Positions 8,098-18,178 are shown, counted from the first letter of the stretch. The stretch is DNA of 64,000 nt from Arsenophonus sp031446165 (GCA_031446165.1 CP132905.1:868001-932000), one strand, 5' to 3'. Notes: generated from the sequence alone by a model not told the origin. Translations and numbers: made by a program.

Positions 8098-10913
8098 TAA
8101 GCGAACTTACGTATTTCACCATTACCAGCTATATTAGCAATACAGCGACCACACAAGTCCATATATTGCTCCACTCGACCAACATCCGTTGCATAATGCC
8201 AACAACGAAGACATTTATTACCTTTTGCTTTTTCAAAAGAAATTTTTAACCCATTAATTTCAGTATTCTCTACTGAAAGAGGTGCCTTAGAAATATCAAT
8301 CACTTTTGTCTCTGAAGTTAAAAGGACAAAACGTAATTCATTTCCAAAATAATTAAGTATTTCAGCGAATTCTACATTTACATATAAAATTACGGAAATT
8401 TCTAATGAACTACGAATTAACTTATCTAGACGCGCCTTTTCAAAAACTTTATTAACTGCACTACGAACAATAAATAATTTATTCCAAAAATTATTATCAA
8501 GTATTTCATTAATATTCAATTTAAATAAAGCATCATAATATTCTTCAGTAAAAACATATTTCGTATGTTCACCTGGCAGTTTATCCCAAATTTCATGTGC
8601 AGTAAAAGAAAGAATGGGAGAAATCCATCGCACTAAAGCTTCTGCTATATGAAATAAAACGGTTTGACAACTGCGACAAGCTAAACTATTCTTTTTTCCA
8701 GTATATTGACGATCTTTTATAATTTCAAAATAAAAAGATCCCATATCAATTGAACAAAATTGCATCAAAGACTTAACTACCTCATGAAAATTATAATTAG
8801 CATAATGTTGTATAATTTCTTCTTGAATAAACTTCGCTCTTCCTATAGCCCATTGATCCAAAATTATCATTTTTTCTGGTGGTACTTTATCTGATGTAGG
8901 ATCAAACCCTTTTAAATTTGCCAACAAAAAACGAGCTGTATTACGAATACGTCGATATTGATCTACAGAACATTTTAAAATTTTTTTTGAAATAGAAATT
9001 TCAGTAGTATAATTTGTTGATGCAACCCATAATCTTAAAATATCAGCACCTAAATCATCCATTATCTCTTGTGGATTAACTGTATTTCCCAAAGATTTTG
9101 ACATTTTATGTCCTTTTGCATCCACAACAAAACCATGTGTTAAAACTTGTCGATAAGGAGGCTTATTTTTTATAGCACTTGAAAGCATTAAAGATGATAA
9201 AAACCAACCACGATGCTGATCAGATCCTTCTAAATACATATCAACAGAACGACCGCGAAATTCAGGACGTACATCTACAATTGAATAATGTGTTGAACCA
9301 GAATCAAACCACACATCAAGAGTATCCTGAACTTTAATATAATTTATCGCATCTTTTCCTAAAATAGTAGCAGGATCTAAATCCCACCATACCTCGGTAC
9401 CGAATTTTTCAACATTTTTGGCAATTTTTTCTATTATTTCCAATATATTCGGATGTAATGCTTCTGTTGTCTTATGTATGAATAATGTCATCGGTATACC
9501 ATAAGTTCGCTGACGTGAAATACACCAATTAGGACATTTTTCAATCATCGATTTAATTTGTACCTCTCCCCATCCAGGAATCCATTTAACATTTTTAATT
9601 TTTTTTAAAGATCTTTTACGTAAATCATTTTTTTCCATGCTAATAAACCACTGTGGCGTTGTACGAAAAATAAGTGGTATTTTATGCCTCCAACAATGTG
9701 GATAACTATGTTGCAACATTTCTGCATGCAATAACATGCGCTTGCTTCTTAGAAGTTTTATAACTAATTCATCTACTTGAGATATAAATATACCATCTAA
9801 AAAAGGAAAAACATTCAACGAAAAAAAACCTTTTGAGTCAATTAAATTTATAATTTCTAATTTATATTTTTGAGCAATCATGTAATCTTCAGGACCATGA
9901 GCTGGTGCAATATGTACAATTCCTGTACCAGAATTTAATACTACATGTTCACTCAAAATCAGTGGTACCATGAAATCCATAAATGGATGCCAAAAAAGTA
10001 ATGATTCTAACAAAAAACCACAACATTCACCTAAAACTTTCCATTTTTTTGGTTGAATATACTGAATAAGTGATTCAACAAAAATTTTAGATACAATACA
10101 ACATTCATCGGTATTAATTTGTATTAATTGATATTTAAAATCAGAATTAACAGCAATAGCACGATTTGCAGGCAACGTCCAGGGTGTTGTTGTCCAAATA
10201 ATAGCTGAAACTGACAATATCTCCGATATTATTCCAAATTTACAATAAACACTTTTTGCATCAACTGCTTTAAAACGAAGATAAATAGAAGATGATGTTT
10301 TATGATAATGTTCAACCTCAGCTTCAGCTAAAGAAGAACAACAAGAAATACACCAATGTACTGGTTTAATACCTTTAACTAAATGACCATTTTCAATGAC
10401 TTTGCCTAATGCGCGAATAATATTTGCTTCTGTTTTAAAATCCATGGTCAAATATGGATTTTCCCAATCACCCAATATTCCCATTCTAATAAAATCTTTT
10501 TTTTGAAGTTCAATTTGTTTTTTAGCATACTTACGACATTCTTCACGAAAAATAACTGAAGATATTTTTTCTCCAACTTTACCTATAATTTGCTCTACTT
10601 TATGTTCAATTGGCAAACCATGACAATCCCAACCAGGAATATATGGTGCATCAAAACCTGCAAGTCCTTTAGACTTTACAATAATATCTTTTAGAATTTT
10701 ATTAACTGCATGACCAATATGAATATTACCATTAGCATATGGTGGGCCATCATGCAATATAAACATTGGTTTACCTCTTTTACTTCTTCGAATATTTTGA
10801 TATAAACCGTCTTTATACCAAAGAACCAATAGTTGAAGTTCTTTTCTAGAAAGATTAGCACGCATCGGAAAATCTGTTTCCGGTAAATTAAGAGTATCTT
10901 TATAATTGTTCAT
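8097..10913 (-). CDS. ileS: Isoleucyl-tRNA synthetase
   Basis: Class I synthetase that charges tRNA-Ile. The 938 residues from the chosen start match E. coli. An in-frame ATG lies 22 codons further upstream inside the end of ribF. I chose 10913 because the protein then begins MNNYKDTLNLPETDFPMR like E. coli IleS (MSDYKSTLNLPETGFPMR) and because a GGAAG ribosome site lies in the 25-base gap behind ribF. HIGH is at residues 65-68, KMSKS near residue 600, and the C-terminal zinc finger (CLRCWHYATDVG, then CGRC) is intact. It ends in the conserved RKFA. Confidence 0.98.
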   Translation of the reverse strand: MNNYKDTLNLPETDFPMRANLSRKELQLLVLWYKDGLYQNIRRSKRGKPMFILHDGPPYANGNIHIGHAVNKILKDIIVKSKGLAGFDAPYIPGWDCHGLPIEHKVEQIIGKVGEKISSVIFREECRKYAKKQIELQKKDFIRMGILGDWENPYLTMDFKTEANIIRALGKVIENGHLVKGIKPVHWCISCCSSLAEAEVEHYHKTSSSIYLRFKAVDAKSVYCKFGIISEILSVSAIIWTTTPWTLPANRAIAVNSDFKYQLIQINTDECCIVSKIFVESLIQYIQPKKWKVLGECCGFLLESLLFWHPFMDFMVPLILSEHVVLNSGTGIVHIAPAHGPEDYMIAQKYKLEIINLIDSKGFFSLNVFPFLDGIFISQVDELVIKLLRSKRMLLHAEMLQHSYPHCWRHKIPLIFRTTPQWFISMEKNDLRKRSLKKIKNVKWIPGWGEVQIKSMIEKCPNWCISRQRTYGIPMTLFIHKTTEALHPNILEIIEKIAKNVEKFGTEVWWDLDPATILGKDAINYIKVQDTLDVWFDSGSTHYSIVDVRPEFRGRSVDMYLEGSDQHRGWFLSSLMLSSAIKNKPPYRQVLTHGFVVDAKGHKMSKSLGNTVNPQEIMDDLGADILRLWVASTNYTTEISISKKILKCSVDQYRRIRNTARFLLANLKGFDPTSDKVPPEKMIILDQWAIGRAKFIQEEIIQHYANYNFHEVVKSLMQFCSIDMGSFYFEIIKDRQYTGKKNSLACRSCQTVLFHIAEALVRWISPILSFTAHEIWDKLPGEHTKYVFTEEYYDALFKLNINEILDNNFWNKLFIVRSAVNKVFEKARLDKLIRSSLEISVILYVNVEFAEILNYFGNELRFVLLTSETKVIDISKAPLSVENTEINGLKISFEKAKGNKCLRCWHYATDVGRVEQYMDLCGRCIANIAGNGEIRKFA

Positions 10914-10938
10914 AAAAATTATTACTTCCAGTGTTCTA

Positions 10939-11880
10939 CTAAATATTTTTATCAAGAAAATAAAAAAATTCTTTTGCAACGATAATATCGTTTCTGATTT
11001 GCTCTTTTAATTCATTAATACAAGAAAACCTTTTCTCTTCTCGTATTTTTTTACGTAACACAAGATCAATATGACGTCCATATATATTCATATGTATATC
11101 AATTAAATGTACTTCGATTTGTTGTGCTGTCCCATTTACTGTTGGTCGTGTACCAATGTTCGTAACTGCTTTTAATGGTTGCTTAGATATACCATATACT
11201 TCTGCTATATAAACACCTTTAACAGGTATTAATAAAGATTTTAATTGCAAATTTGCTGTTGGAAAACCAATTCTACTACCAAGCTTTCTACCGTGAATAA
11301 TTCGACCACTTAATCTATAAGGATGTGCCATAAGATACTCAGCAAGAGTAAGGTTATCACTTAATAAAGCTTGCCTTACAGCAGTACTACTAATGCGTTG
11401 ACCTTCAATACAAAAACTTTTAGTATTAGTTACTTGAAATCCATATTTTTTTCCAGCTTCAAAAAGATATTGAAAATCACCTTTTCTATCTTTACCAAAC
11501 CGAAAATCATCACCAATAGCTAAAAAATTTACTCCTAATTTATCTACTAAAAATTCTAAAACAAATTTTTTAGGAGTTAATGAAGAAAATTTTTTATTAA
11601 ATTTAATACATAATAAATAGTCAACTCCATATTCAAACAAATATTTTATTTTATCACGCAAAGGGGTTAACCGTACTGGTGAATTTCTTCCGAAAAAAAA
11701 TTCTAATGGCTGCGGTTCAAAAATCATAACCATAGTTGGTAATTTACGAAACCAGCTTTCTTTTTTTAAATATTTCAATAAAACTTGATGTCCTCTATGA
11801 ACAGAATCGAAATTGCCAATAGTTAACACACAACCACGATGATTTTTTTGAATATTATGTATACCACGAATAAACTTCAT
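10939..11880 (-). CDS. ribF: Bifunctional riboflavin kinase / FAD synthetase
   Basis: Converts riboflavin to FMN and FMN to FAD. At 313 residues it equals the E. coli length. The N-terminal adenylyltransferase part carries GNFDSVHRGH (residues 22-31) and the ISSTAVR motif; the C-terminal kinase part carries GRKLGSRIGFPTAN. It heads the transcription unit ribF-ileS-lspA-ispH-dapB and is divergent from rpsT. With RibD and RibH at 54-56 kb it links riboflavin synthesis to the flavoenzymes seen here (Fpr and others). Confidence 0.97.
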   Translation of the reverse strand: MKFIRGIHNIQKNHRGCVLTIGNFDSVHRGHQVLLKYLKKESWFRKLPTMVMIFEPQPLEFFFGRNSPVRLTPLRDKIKYLFEYGVDYLLCIKFNKKFSSLTPKKFVLEFLVDKLGVNFLAIGDDFRFGKDRKGDFQYLFEAGKKYGFQVTNTKSFCIEGQRISSTAVRQALLSDNLTLAEYLMAHPYRLSGRIIHGRKLGSRIGFPTANLQLKSLLIPVKGVYIAEVYGISKQPLKAVTNIGTRPTVNGTAQQIEVHLIDIHMNIYGRHIDLVLRKKIREEKRFSCINELKEQIRNDIIVAKEFFYFLDKNI

Positions 11881-12089
11881 AATTGACTCAATATAAAAAA
11901 TTTTAATTTTTACTACTGCTACTTAAAAAATCAAAATAAAGTTTTATTAAATTTTTAAAATCAATTAAAATACTAAAAATGCTAAAAAATATGATTTAAT
12001 TATATATTTCATATAAAATCGTATAAAGAATATTATAAAAAATACGACATCAATAATATTATTATATATAGTTTAAATAAATTTATTGA

Positions 12090-12118
12090 TTGACAAATGA
12101 AACTATAATCGTCATATT
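12090..12118 (+). promoter_or_regulatory. Sigma-70 type promoter of rpsT
   Basis: A perfect -35 hexamer TTGACA (12090-12095) is followed after 17 bases by CATATT (12113-12118), four of six matches to the -10 consensus. It ends 47 bases before the rpsT start, in the divergent ribF-rpsT interval. Read by eye. Confidence 0.5.
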
Positions 12119-12165
12119 TCTATATATTTTATATTTTTTCAAACAAATATTTTGGAGTGTAAATT

Positions 12166-12426
12166 TTGGCTAACATTAAATCAGCTAAAAAACGTGCTAT
12201 ACAAGCAGAAAAACGTCGACAACATAACGCCAGTCAACGCTCTACTATGCGCACTTTTATTAAAAAAGTATATTCCGCTATTTCTTTAGGTGACAAAGAA
12301 GCAGCAAAAAAAGCATTTTATAAAATGCAATCTATCGTAGACAGTTATGCTAGTAAAGGATTAATTCATAAAAATAAAGCTGCACGTCATAAATCAAATT
12401 TAATCGCACATATAAAATCAATGTAA
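12166..12426 (+). CDS. rpsT: 30S ribosomal protein S20
   Basis: Small-subunit protein that binds 16S rRNA early in assembly. The 86 residues (ANIKSAKKRAIQAEKRRQH and on) compare with 87 in E. coli, and the lysine/arginine-rich helical body and the RHKSNL signature near the C terminus are kept. The start codon is TTG, as in E. coli rpsT, where the weak codon is part of feedback control by S20. A strong GGAG (12154-12157) sits eight bases before it. No ATG in this frame gives a full-length protein. Confidence 0.97.
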   Translation: MANIKSAKKRAIQAEKRRQHNASQRSTMRTFIKKVYSAISLGDKEAAKKAFYKMQSIVDSYASKGLIHKNKAARHKSNLIAHIKSM

Positions 12427-13010
12427 GTTTTTATTAAAAATATGTTTTTTGAAAATATGTTTTCTTTTAAAATGCTTTTTTTAACATCAAAAATAAAAGT
12501 GTATAATAATTTTATATTTTTTAAAAAAATAATGACGTTTAGTCATTTTTTTTATCAGTTTTAGAAAAATGATTGAATTTATATTTCAATAAATAAAAAT
12601 ATCTAATAATAAATATATTAATATCTTTAAAGTTACAATTTTAGAATCATCTAAAACAAAATTCACATATATATTATTTAAGAACCAAAAGTAACCTGAA
12701 ATTATTATAATATAAAATTATTTTAAAATATTAAATACACTAAAATACTTTAAAAGCGTTTTTGTGTTATAAACACCATAATAAAAATAGCTAAAAACTC
12801 AGATATAAAAATATAATTACAGTGTATTTCTTTATAATATCATTTTATATATTACTATAAATCTATTTTTTAAACTAATATAAAATCAAAAAAAATATAA
12901 AACGTTACACTAATTTAATATTGATATATTATAATAAAATTATATATTTTATAGTAACACTAAAATTTGACATTAAATATAATTTTTAGAAAAATAACAA
13001 AAAATATTAT
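12427..13010. other. Spacer rpsT-nhaA
   Basis: 584 AT-rich bases between convergent rpsT and nhaA. Apart from the terminator hairpin at 12524-12552 I see no gene. E. coli has nhaR directly behind nhaA; a marginal similarity to its first residues near 12940-12990 is too weak to call. Confidence 0.5.
12524..12552 (+). terminator. Rho-independent terminator behind rpsT
   Basis: AATGAC and GTCATT form a six-pair stem around GTTTA (12531-12547). It is flanked by an A-run on the left and eight T bases on the right, so it could also work for the opposite strand. It lies about 100 bases after the rpsT stop. Confidence 0.55.
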
Positions 13011-14177
13011 TTAATGTATTTTTTTTGGCAAAACATAATTTAACAAAAATAATCCAAATATCGCTGCCAATGTTGATCCTATTAGAATTCCTAATTTTGC
13101 ATGATTTTTTAAAATTTCTAAATCTTCAAATGCCAAACCAGCAATAAAAATAGACATAGTAAATCCGATACCACAAAGCACTGAAACAGCAAATACATAC
13201 TGAATATTAAGTTTTTTTTGTAATTTTATCACCCTCAACTTTATTGCTATCCAACTAAAAAGAAAAATACCTACTGGTTTGCCGATTAATAAACCTAATG
13301 CCACACCTATTGGTAAAGCACCAGTAAAATCTTCTAAATTACTAAATTCAACTTCTATACCAGCATTGGCAAATGCAAACAGTGGTAAAATTAAATAAGC
13401 AATCCATGGATGCAAAACTTTTTGTAAATGTTGAGAAGGAGAATAATTTTTATGACTGTTCAATGGTATTACACAACCGACTATAAAACCTGCTAAAGTT
13501 GCATGAATGCCGGATTTTAAAATAAAAATCCACAAAATTATGCCAAAAAATAAGTATACAAAAACATTATCTACTTCACGCCAATTCAACCATACTAGTA
13601 TTAATATAGTAAGTATGCTAAAAATTAATCCTTTTAGAAAAATAAATTTTGTATAAAATAACGCAATTATAAAAATCACCCCAATATCATCAATAATTGC
13701 TAAAGCCAGCAAAAATACTTTTAATTCTGTTGGTACACGTTTCCCTAATAACGTTACCACACCAAGTGCAAATGCAATATCTGTAGCAGTAGGAATAGCC
13801 CACCCATGTTGAATGACTTTATTATCAGCATTAAAAAATAAATATACCATAGCAGGAAGTAACATCCCTCCTATCGCAGCAATAACAGGAAATAAAGCCT
13901 TATCACGACCAACTAATGAACCTTCTATAAGTTCTCTTTTTACTTCAAGTCCCACTACTAAGAAGAAAATAGACATTAGTCCATCATTAATCCATAACAA
14001 AAACGATTTATCGAAATTTAAAATACCAATTTTAACTGATATTGAAATATTTAAGAATTGATGATAAATACTTTTTAGTGGGGTATTAACCATTATCAAA
14101 GCTAAAACAGCAGCAATAATCAGCAGAACACCTCCTGCTGCTTCTAATTTTAAAAATTGTCTTATAATTGCTGTCAT
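13011..14177 (-). CDS. nhaA: Na+/H+ antiporter NhaA
   Basis: Inner-membrane exchanger of sodium for protons, used for sodium and pH balance. At 388 residues it equals E. coli NhaA. The ion-binding Asp163-Asp164 pair is present (LALAIIDDIGVI), as is Asp133 in WAIPTATDIAFALG, and about twelve hydrophobic helices can be read. It lies between dnaJ and rpsT as in E. coli; its regulator nhaR is not recognisable. Keeping an ion exchanger is notable in such a small genome, and YbaL is a second one in this window. Confidence 0.97.
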   Translation of the reverse strand: MTAIIRQFLKLEAAGGVLLIIAAVLALIMVNTPLKSIYHQFLNISISVKIGILNFDKSFLLWINDGLMSIFFLVVGLEVKRELIEGSLVGRDKALFPVIAAIGGMLLPAMVYLFFNADNKVIQHGWAIPTATDIAFALGVVTLLGKRVPTELKVFLLALAIIDDIGVIFIIALFYTKFIFLKGLIFSILTILILVWLNWREVDNVFVYLFFGIILWIFILKSGIHATLAGFIVGCVIPLNSHKNYSPSQHLQKVLHPWIAYLILPLFAFANAGIEVEFSNLEDFTGALPIGVALGLLIGKPVGIFLFSWIAIKLRVIKLQKKLNIQYVFAVSVLCGIGFTMSIFIAGLAFEDLEILKNHAKLGILIGSTLAAIFGLFLLNYVLPKKIH

Positions 14178-15009
14178 TTTTTATAACCTCAAATATCAAT
14201 AAAGTTAACTAATTTAAAACACATACATAAAATTTAAAAAATTTTTTTATAAATTGAACAAAAAACGATAAAATTAATAAAAATAAGAAAAAATATTTCA
14301 TAAAATACTTATTTACAAGCAACTACAGCAGTAACTATAATTAAATAATTTATTACTACTGAAATTCAATAATTTTAATTATTAAAAAATATTAAAATTA
14401 ATATTTTACTGTCAATAATATTATTTTAAACTCATATATAAATCTAATTATTTTAAAAAATTAAATTTATGCAAATTCAAAACATTTTAACAAAAATGAT
14501 TTAATTATTTTAATATAAAAAACACTATAATATTACTTTATTAACAATAATTTTAAAAAAGTATATTCATTGCAAAAAAATATAGCATTACAATCTAAAA
14601 AAATTAATTTAAATATGATTATATTTTATATATAATTGTAAGAATATTCCAAAAGAAGTAATTGATTGATATTTTTTAATATTTTCGAAAACTTTACTTT
14701 TAAAAATTAAATAAAGCAAATCTATAAAAATTGATTGCAATAAAAATAAAATACAATAACTGCATATTATACTATTATAGTATTTTGCAATAAATATAAT
14801 TTTTATTATGCAATTTTTTACAGACAACAAAATTTTTTTCATGAAAAATTTATATATCATATTATTTTAATATATATTTTTTATTATAAAAATATACATA
14901 TTACAACTCCAGTTTTAGGCTATTTTCTACAAATACTAAAACTGAAGTCGTAATCTAATATTTATTGTATTGTTAATAGTAATCAAAATACATGCCACCA
15001 ATAAATATA
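14178..15009. other. Spacer nhaA-dnaJ
   Basis: 832 AT-rich bases. It contains the long hairpin behind dnaJ (14900-14954). An 83-codon frame at 14609-14860 (minus) is made almost only of I, L, F, Y, K and S, has no family resemblance, and I do not call it. E. coli has only small toxin or IS material here. Confidence 0.5.
14900..14954 (-). terminator. 19-pair hairpin behind dnaJ
   Basis: The arms 14900-14918 and 14936-14954 are inverted repeats around a 17-base loop. In the minus-strand RNA all 19 positions pair, because the two mismatches become G-U wobbles; on the plus strand they would be A-C mismatches. It lies 56 bases past the dnaJ stop. No T-run follows directly, so it may protect the dnaKJ mRNA end or be an imperfect terminator. 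Confidence 0.55.
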
Positions 15010-16143
15010 TTAATGAGTTAAATCATCAAAAAATTTTTTTACACTATCTAAAAAACTTTTAGTTCTCGGGCTATTTTTACTGCTATTATCTCTCTTTAAA
15101 AATTCACCAAATTCTTCTAACAACAATTTTTGCCTTTCATTGAGCTTTACAGGGGTTTCTACAACAATACGACACATTAAATCTCCAGTAATACCACGAA
15201 TAGGTTTAATCCCTTTTCCTTTCATACGAAAAATTTTTCCCGTTTGTGTTTCAGCTGGTATTTTTAAAGTAACTCGACCATCTAATGTAGGTACATCTAT
15301 TTCGCCACCTAATGCTGCTATAACAAAATTAATGGGAACTTCACAATATAAATTGTTGCCGTCAGGTTTAAATATAGCATGTTTTGCTATATTAATCTGT
15401 ACATATAAATCTCCTGAGGAACCCCTGTTTTCACCAGCTTCTCCTTCACCATTTAAACGAATGCGATCACCAGTATTCATTCCTGCTGGTATTTTTACTG
15501 ATAAAGTTTTATATTCTTTTCTTCTTCCATGTCCATTACATTTCACACAAAATTCTTTAATAATTTGACTTTTCCCATGACAACTAGGGCAAGTCTGCTG
15601 AACAGCAAAAAATCCTTGTCTGATTTGAATTTGACCTGTACCATGACATGTCGGACACATTTCTGGTTTCGTTCCCGTTTTTGCACCACTCCCATTACAC
15701 AGCTTACATTTTTCTAATGTTGGTATACGAATCTCTTTAGTTACACCACGAACTGCTTCTTCTAAAGTTAATGTCATGTCATATTGCAGATCAGAACCAC
15801 GAGCTGCCCTTTGATGTTTTGCACCAAAAATATCACCAAATACATCACCAAAAATATCACTGAAATCAGCACTAGAAGTAAAACTTCCACTAAATCCACC
15901 GCTACCCATATTTCCTTGTTCAAAAGCAGCATGTCCATATTGATCATATGCAGCACGTTTTTGTGAATCAGTTAAAATTTCATAAGCTTCTTTAATTTCT
16001 TTAAATTTACTTTCTGCTTGTTTATTACCTTGATTTCTATCTGGATGATATTTTATTGCTAAACGTTTATAGGCTTTTTTAATTTCTTTTTCATCAGCTG
16101 TTTTAGTGACACCTAAAACATCATAATAATTTTTTTTTGCCAT
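15010..16143 (-). CDS. dnaJ: DnaJ co-chaperone
   Basis: J-domain protein that brings substrates to DnaK and stimulates its ATPase. The 377 residues from the chosen start compare with 376 in E. coli. I start at MAKKNYYDVLGV (16143); an in-frame ATG 20 codons upstream would read through the dnaK-dnaJ hairpin and has no counterpart. HPD is at residues 33-35. A Gly/Phe region follows, then four zinc repeats: CKLCNGSG, CPTCHGTG, CPSCHGKS and CVKCNGHG; the third has Ser where Gly is usual. Ribosome site AAGGAT lies about 9 bases before the start. Cotranscribed with dnaK. Confidence 0.98.
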   Translation of the reverse strand: MAKKNYYDVLGVTKTADEKEIKKAYKRLAIKYHPDRNQGNKQAESKFKEIKEAYEILTDSQKRAAYDQYGHAAFEQGNMGSGGFSGSFTSSADFSDIFGDVFGDIFGAKHQRAARGSDLQYDMTLTLEEAVRGVTKEIRIPTLEKCKLCNGSGAKTGTKPEMCPTCHGTGQIQIRQGFFAVQQTCPSCHGKSQIIKEFCVKCNGHGRRKEYKTLSVKIPAGMNTGDRIRLNGEGEAGENRGSSGDLYVQINIAKHAIFKPDGNNLYCEVPINFVIAALGGEIDVPTLDGRVTLKIPAETQTGKIFRMKGKGIKPIRGITGDLMCRIVVETPVKLNERQKLLLEEFGEFLKRDNSSKNSPRTKSFLDSVKKFFDDLTH

Positions 16144-16168
16144 ATGTATTTTATCCTTACACACACAA

Positions 16169-16197
16169 ACGGGCGTAAAGTTTCCTTCAACGCCCGT
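16169..16197 (-). promoter_or_regulatory. GC-rich hairpin between dnaK and dnaJ
   Basis: ACGGGCGT and ACGCCCGT form an eight-pair stem. Inside it, read on the minus strand, a bulged T and a four-pair stem (GAAG/CTTT, one G-U) close a GAAA tetraloop. It stands out sharply in a spacer that is otherwise almost pure A/T. It lies 67 bases past the dnaK stop and 26 bases before dnaJ, where it could set the dnaK/dnaJ ratio by attenuation or mRNA protection. Confidence 0.6.
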
Positions 16198-16264
16198 ACT
16201 CAATTTTTATAATAATAAAAAATAAAACTACTTTAATTGCTTTTCTTTACTACAATAAAAAACA

Positions 16265-18178
16265 CTATTTCTTATCTTTTTCGTGCACTTCTTCGAATTC
16301 AGCATCAACAACGTTATCATCCTTTTTAGACTGAGTATTTACGTCTTCTGTATCTGCTTTTTTCTGATGTTTAGCTAAATCCAATAGTTTAGCTGAAACT
16401 TGAATTAATGCTTGAATTTTTGATTCTATTACCGCTTTCTCTTCGCTTTTCATAGCTGCTTCAAGTTCAGAAATAGCCTTTTCGATTTCACTTTTATTAT
16501 CAGAAGTTAATTTATCACCAGCTTCTTTAATTTGTTTACGTGTACCATGAACCAATTGATCAGATTGATTACGCAATTGAACTAACTCTTCAAATTTACG
16601 ATCTGCTTCTGCGTTTGCTTCGGCGTCATGCACCATTCTTTGAATTTCATCTTCTTTTAAACCAGAAGATGCTTTAATCGTAATATTTTGTTCTCTACCG
16701 GTATTCTTATCCTTTGCTGAAACATGTAAAATACCATCAGCATCAATATCAAAAGTCACTTCAATTTGAGGCATACCGCGTGGTGCTGGTTGAATACCAT
16801 CTAAGTTAAATTGCCCCAAAGATTTATTATCATGTGAACGTTTACGTTCACCTTGTAATACATGAATTGTCACTGCTGACTGATTATCTTCTGCAGTTGA
16901 AAAAACTTGACTATGTTTAGTTGGAATAGTTGTATTTTTTGAAATTAATGTCGTCATTACACCACCCATAGTTTCAATTCCTAAAGATAGGGGCGTTACA
17001 TCAAGTAATAATACATCTTTAACATCACCAGCTAATACACCACCTTGCACTGCAGCCCCTATAGCAACTGCTTCATCAGGATTAACATCTTTGCGAAGTT
17101 CTTTACCAAAAAAATCAACTACTGCTTTTTGTACCATAGGCATACGAGTTTGCCCACCAACAAGAATTACATCATTGATATCATTAACAGTTAAACTTGC
17201 ATCTTGTAATGCAACCTTTACTGGTTCCATTGAACGTTTTACCAAATCTTCCACTAATGATTCAAGTTTTGCTCGCATTACCTTAATATTCATATGTTTA
17301 GGTCCACTTGCATCTGCAGTAATATAAGGCAGATTAACATCTGTCTGTTGAGCAGAAGAAAGTTCAATTTTAGCATTTTCTGCTGCTTCTTTCAAACGCT
17401 GCATGGCTAAAGGATCATTACGCAAATCAAAACCTTGCTCTTTCTGAAATGCATTTACTAAATAATTAATTAAACGATTATCAAAATCTTCACCACCTAA
17501 ATGAGTATCTCCATTAGTTGCTAAAACTTCATAAGTTTTTTCACCATCAACATCATCAATTTCAATAATTGATATATCAAAAGTTCCACCACCTAAATCG
17601 TAAACTGCAATAGTACGGTTTCCAACTTCACGATCTAAACCATAAGCTAAAGCTGCTGCTGTTGGTTCATTAATAATACGTTTTACATCTAAACCAGCAA
17701 TACGACCAGCATCTTTAGTAGCCTGACGTTGAGCATCATTGAAATAAGCAGGCACAGTAATGACAGCTTCAGTAACTGATTCACCAATATAATCTTCTGC
17801 TGTTTTTTTCATTTTTTTTAAAACCTCAGCAGAAACTTGTGGTGGAGCCATTTTCTGTCCTTTGACATCTAACCAAGCATCACCATTTTTTGAAGCAACT
17901 ATTTTATAAGGCATGATAGAAACATCACGTTGCACCTCTTCATCTTTGAAGCGACGACCAATTAAACGTTTAATTGCAAAAAGTGTGTTTTCTGGATTAG
18001 TTACAGCCTGACGCTTTGCCGGTTGACCTACAAGAATTTCACCATTTTGGGTGTATGCAATAATAGAAGGTGTAGTACGGTCACCTTCACTATTTTCTAA
18101 TACACGCGCATTATTACCATCCATAACAGCTACACAAGAGTTAGTTGTACCTAGGTCAATCCCAATTATTTTACCCAT
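16265..18178 (-). CDS. dnaK: DnaK (Hsp70) chaperone
   Basis: ATP-driven folding chaperone. The 637 residues compare with 638 in E. coli. It starts GKIIGIDLGTTNSCVAVMDG. The second phosphate motif (VYDLGGGTFDISI) and the adenosine motif (VILVGGQTRMPMVQ) are intact, the interdomain linker DVLLLDVTPLSL follows, and the C terminus ends in acidic VDAEFEEVHEKDKK. A strong GGAGG (18185-18189) sits six bases before the ATG. Two sigma-32 promoters precede it, so heat-shock control seems to be kept. Forms an operon with dnaJ. Confidence 0.99.
   Translation of the reverse strand: MGKIIGIDLGTTNSCVAVMDGNNARVLENSEGDRTTPSIIAYTQNGEILVGQPAKRQAVTNPENTLFAIKRLIGRRFKDEEVQRDVSIMPYKIVASKNGDAWLDVKGQKMAPPQVSAEVLKKMKKTAEDYIGESVTEAVITVPAYFNDAQRQATKDAGRIAGLDVKRIINEPTAAALAYGLDREVGNRTIAVYDLGGGTFDISIIEIDDVDGEKTYEVLATNGDTHLGGEDFDNRLINYLVNAFQKEQGFDLRNDPLAMQRLKEAAENAKIELSSAQQTDVNLPYITADASGPKHMNIKVMRAKLESLVEDLVKRSMEPVKVALQDASLTVNDINDVILVGGQTRMPMVQKAVVDFFGKELRKDVNPDEAVAIGAAVQGGVLAGDVKDVLLLDVTPLSLGIETMGGVMTTLISKNTTIPTKHSQVFSTAEDNQSAVTIHVLQGERKRSHDNKSLGQFNLDGIQPAPRGMPQIEVTFDIDADGILHVSAKDKNTGREQNITIKASSGLKEDEIQRMVHDAEANAEADRKFEELVQLRNQSDQLVHGTRKQIKEAGDKLTSDNKSEIEKAISELEAAMKSEEKAVIESKIQALIQVSAKLLDLAKHQKKADTEDVNTQSKKDDNVVDAEFEEVHEKDKK

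Noticed and set aside
10914..10979. 22-codon N-terminal extension of ileS
   Set aside because: It overlaps ribF, has no counterpart in E. coli IleS, and the shorter start has its own ribosome site.
12930..12995. Possible nhaR start fragment behind nhaA, minus strand
   Set aside because: Only two or three identities with NhaR over a dozen residues; not better than chance.
14609..14860. 83-codon open frame, minus strand, between nhaA and dnaJ
   Set aside because: Made almost only of I, L, F, Y, K and S, as expected from AT-rich spacer; no ribosome site of note and no family resemblance.
16144..16203. 20-codon N-terminal extension of dnaJ
   Set aside because: It would translate the dnaK-dnaJ hairpin; the J domain normally starts at MAKK.
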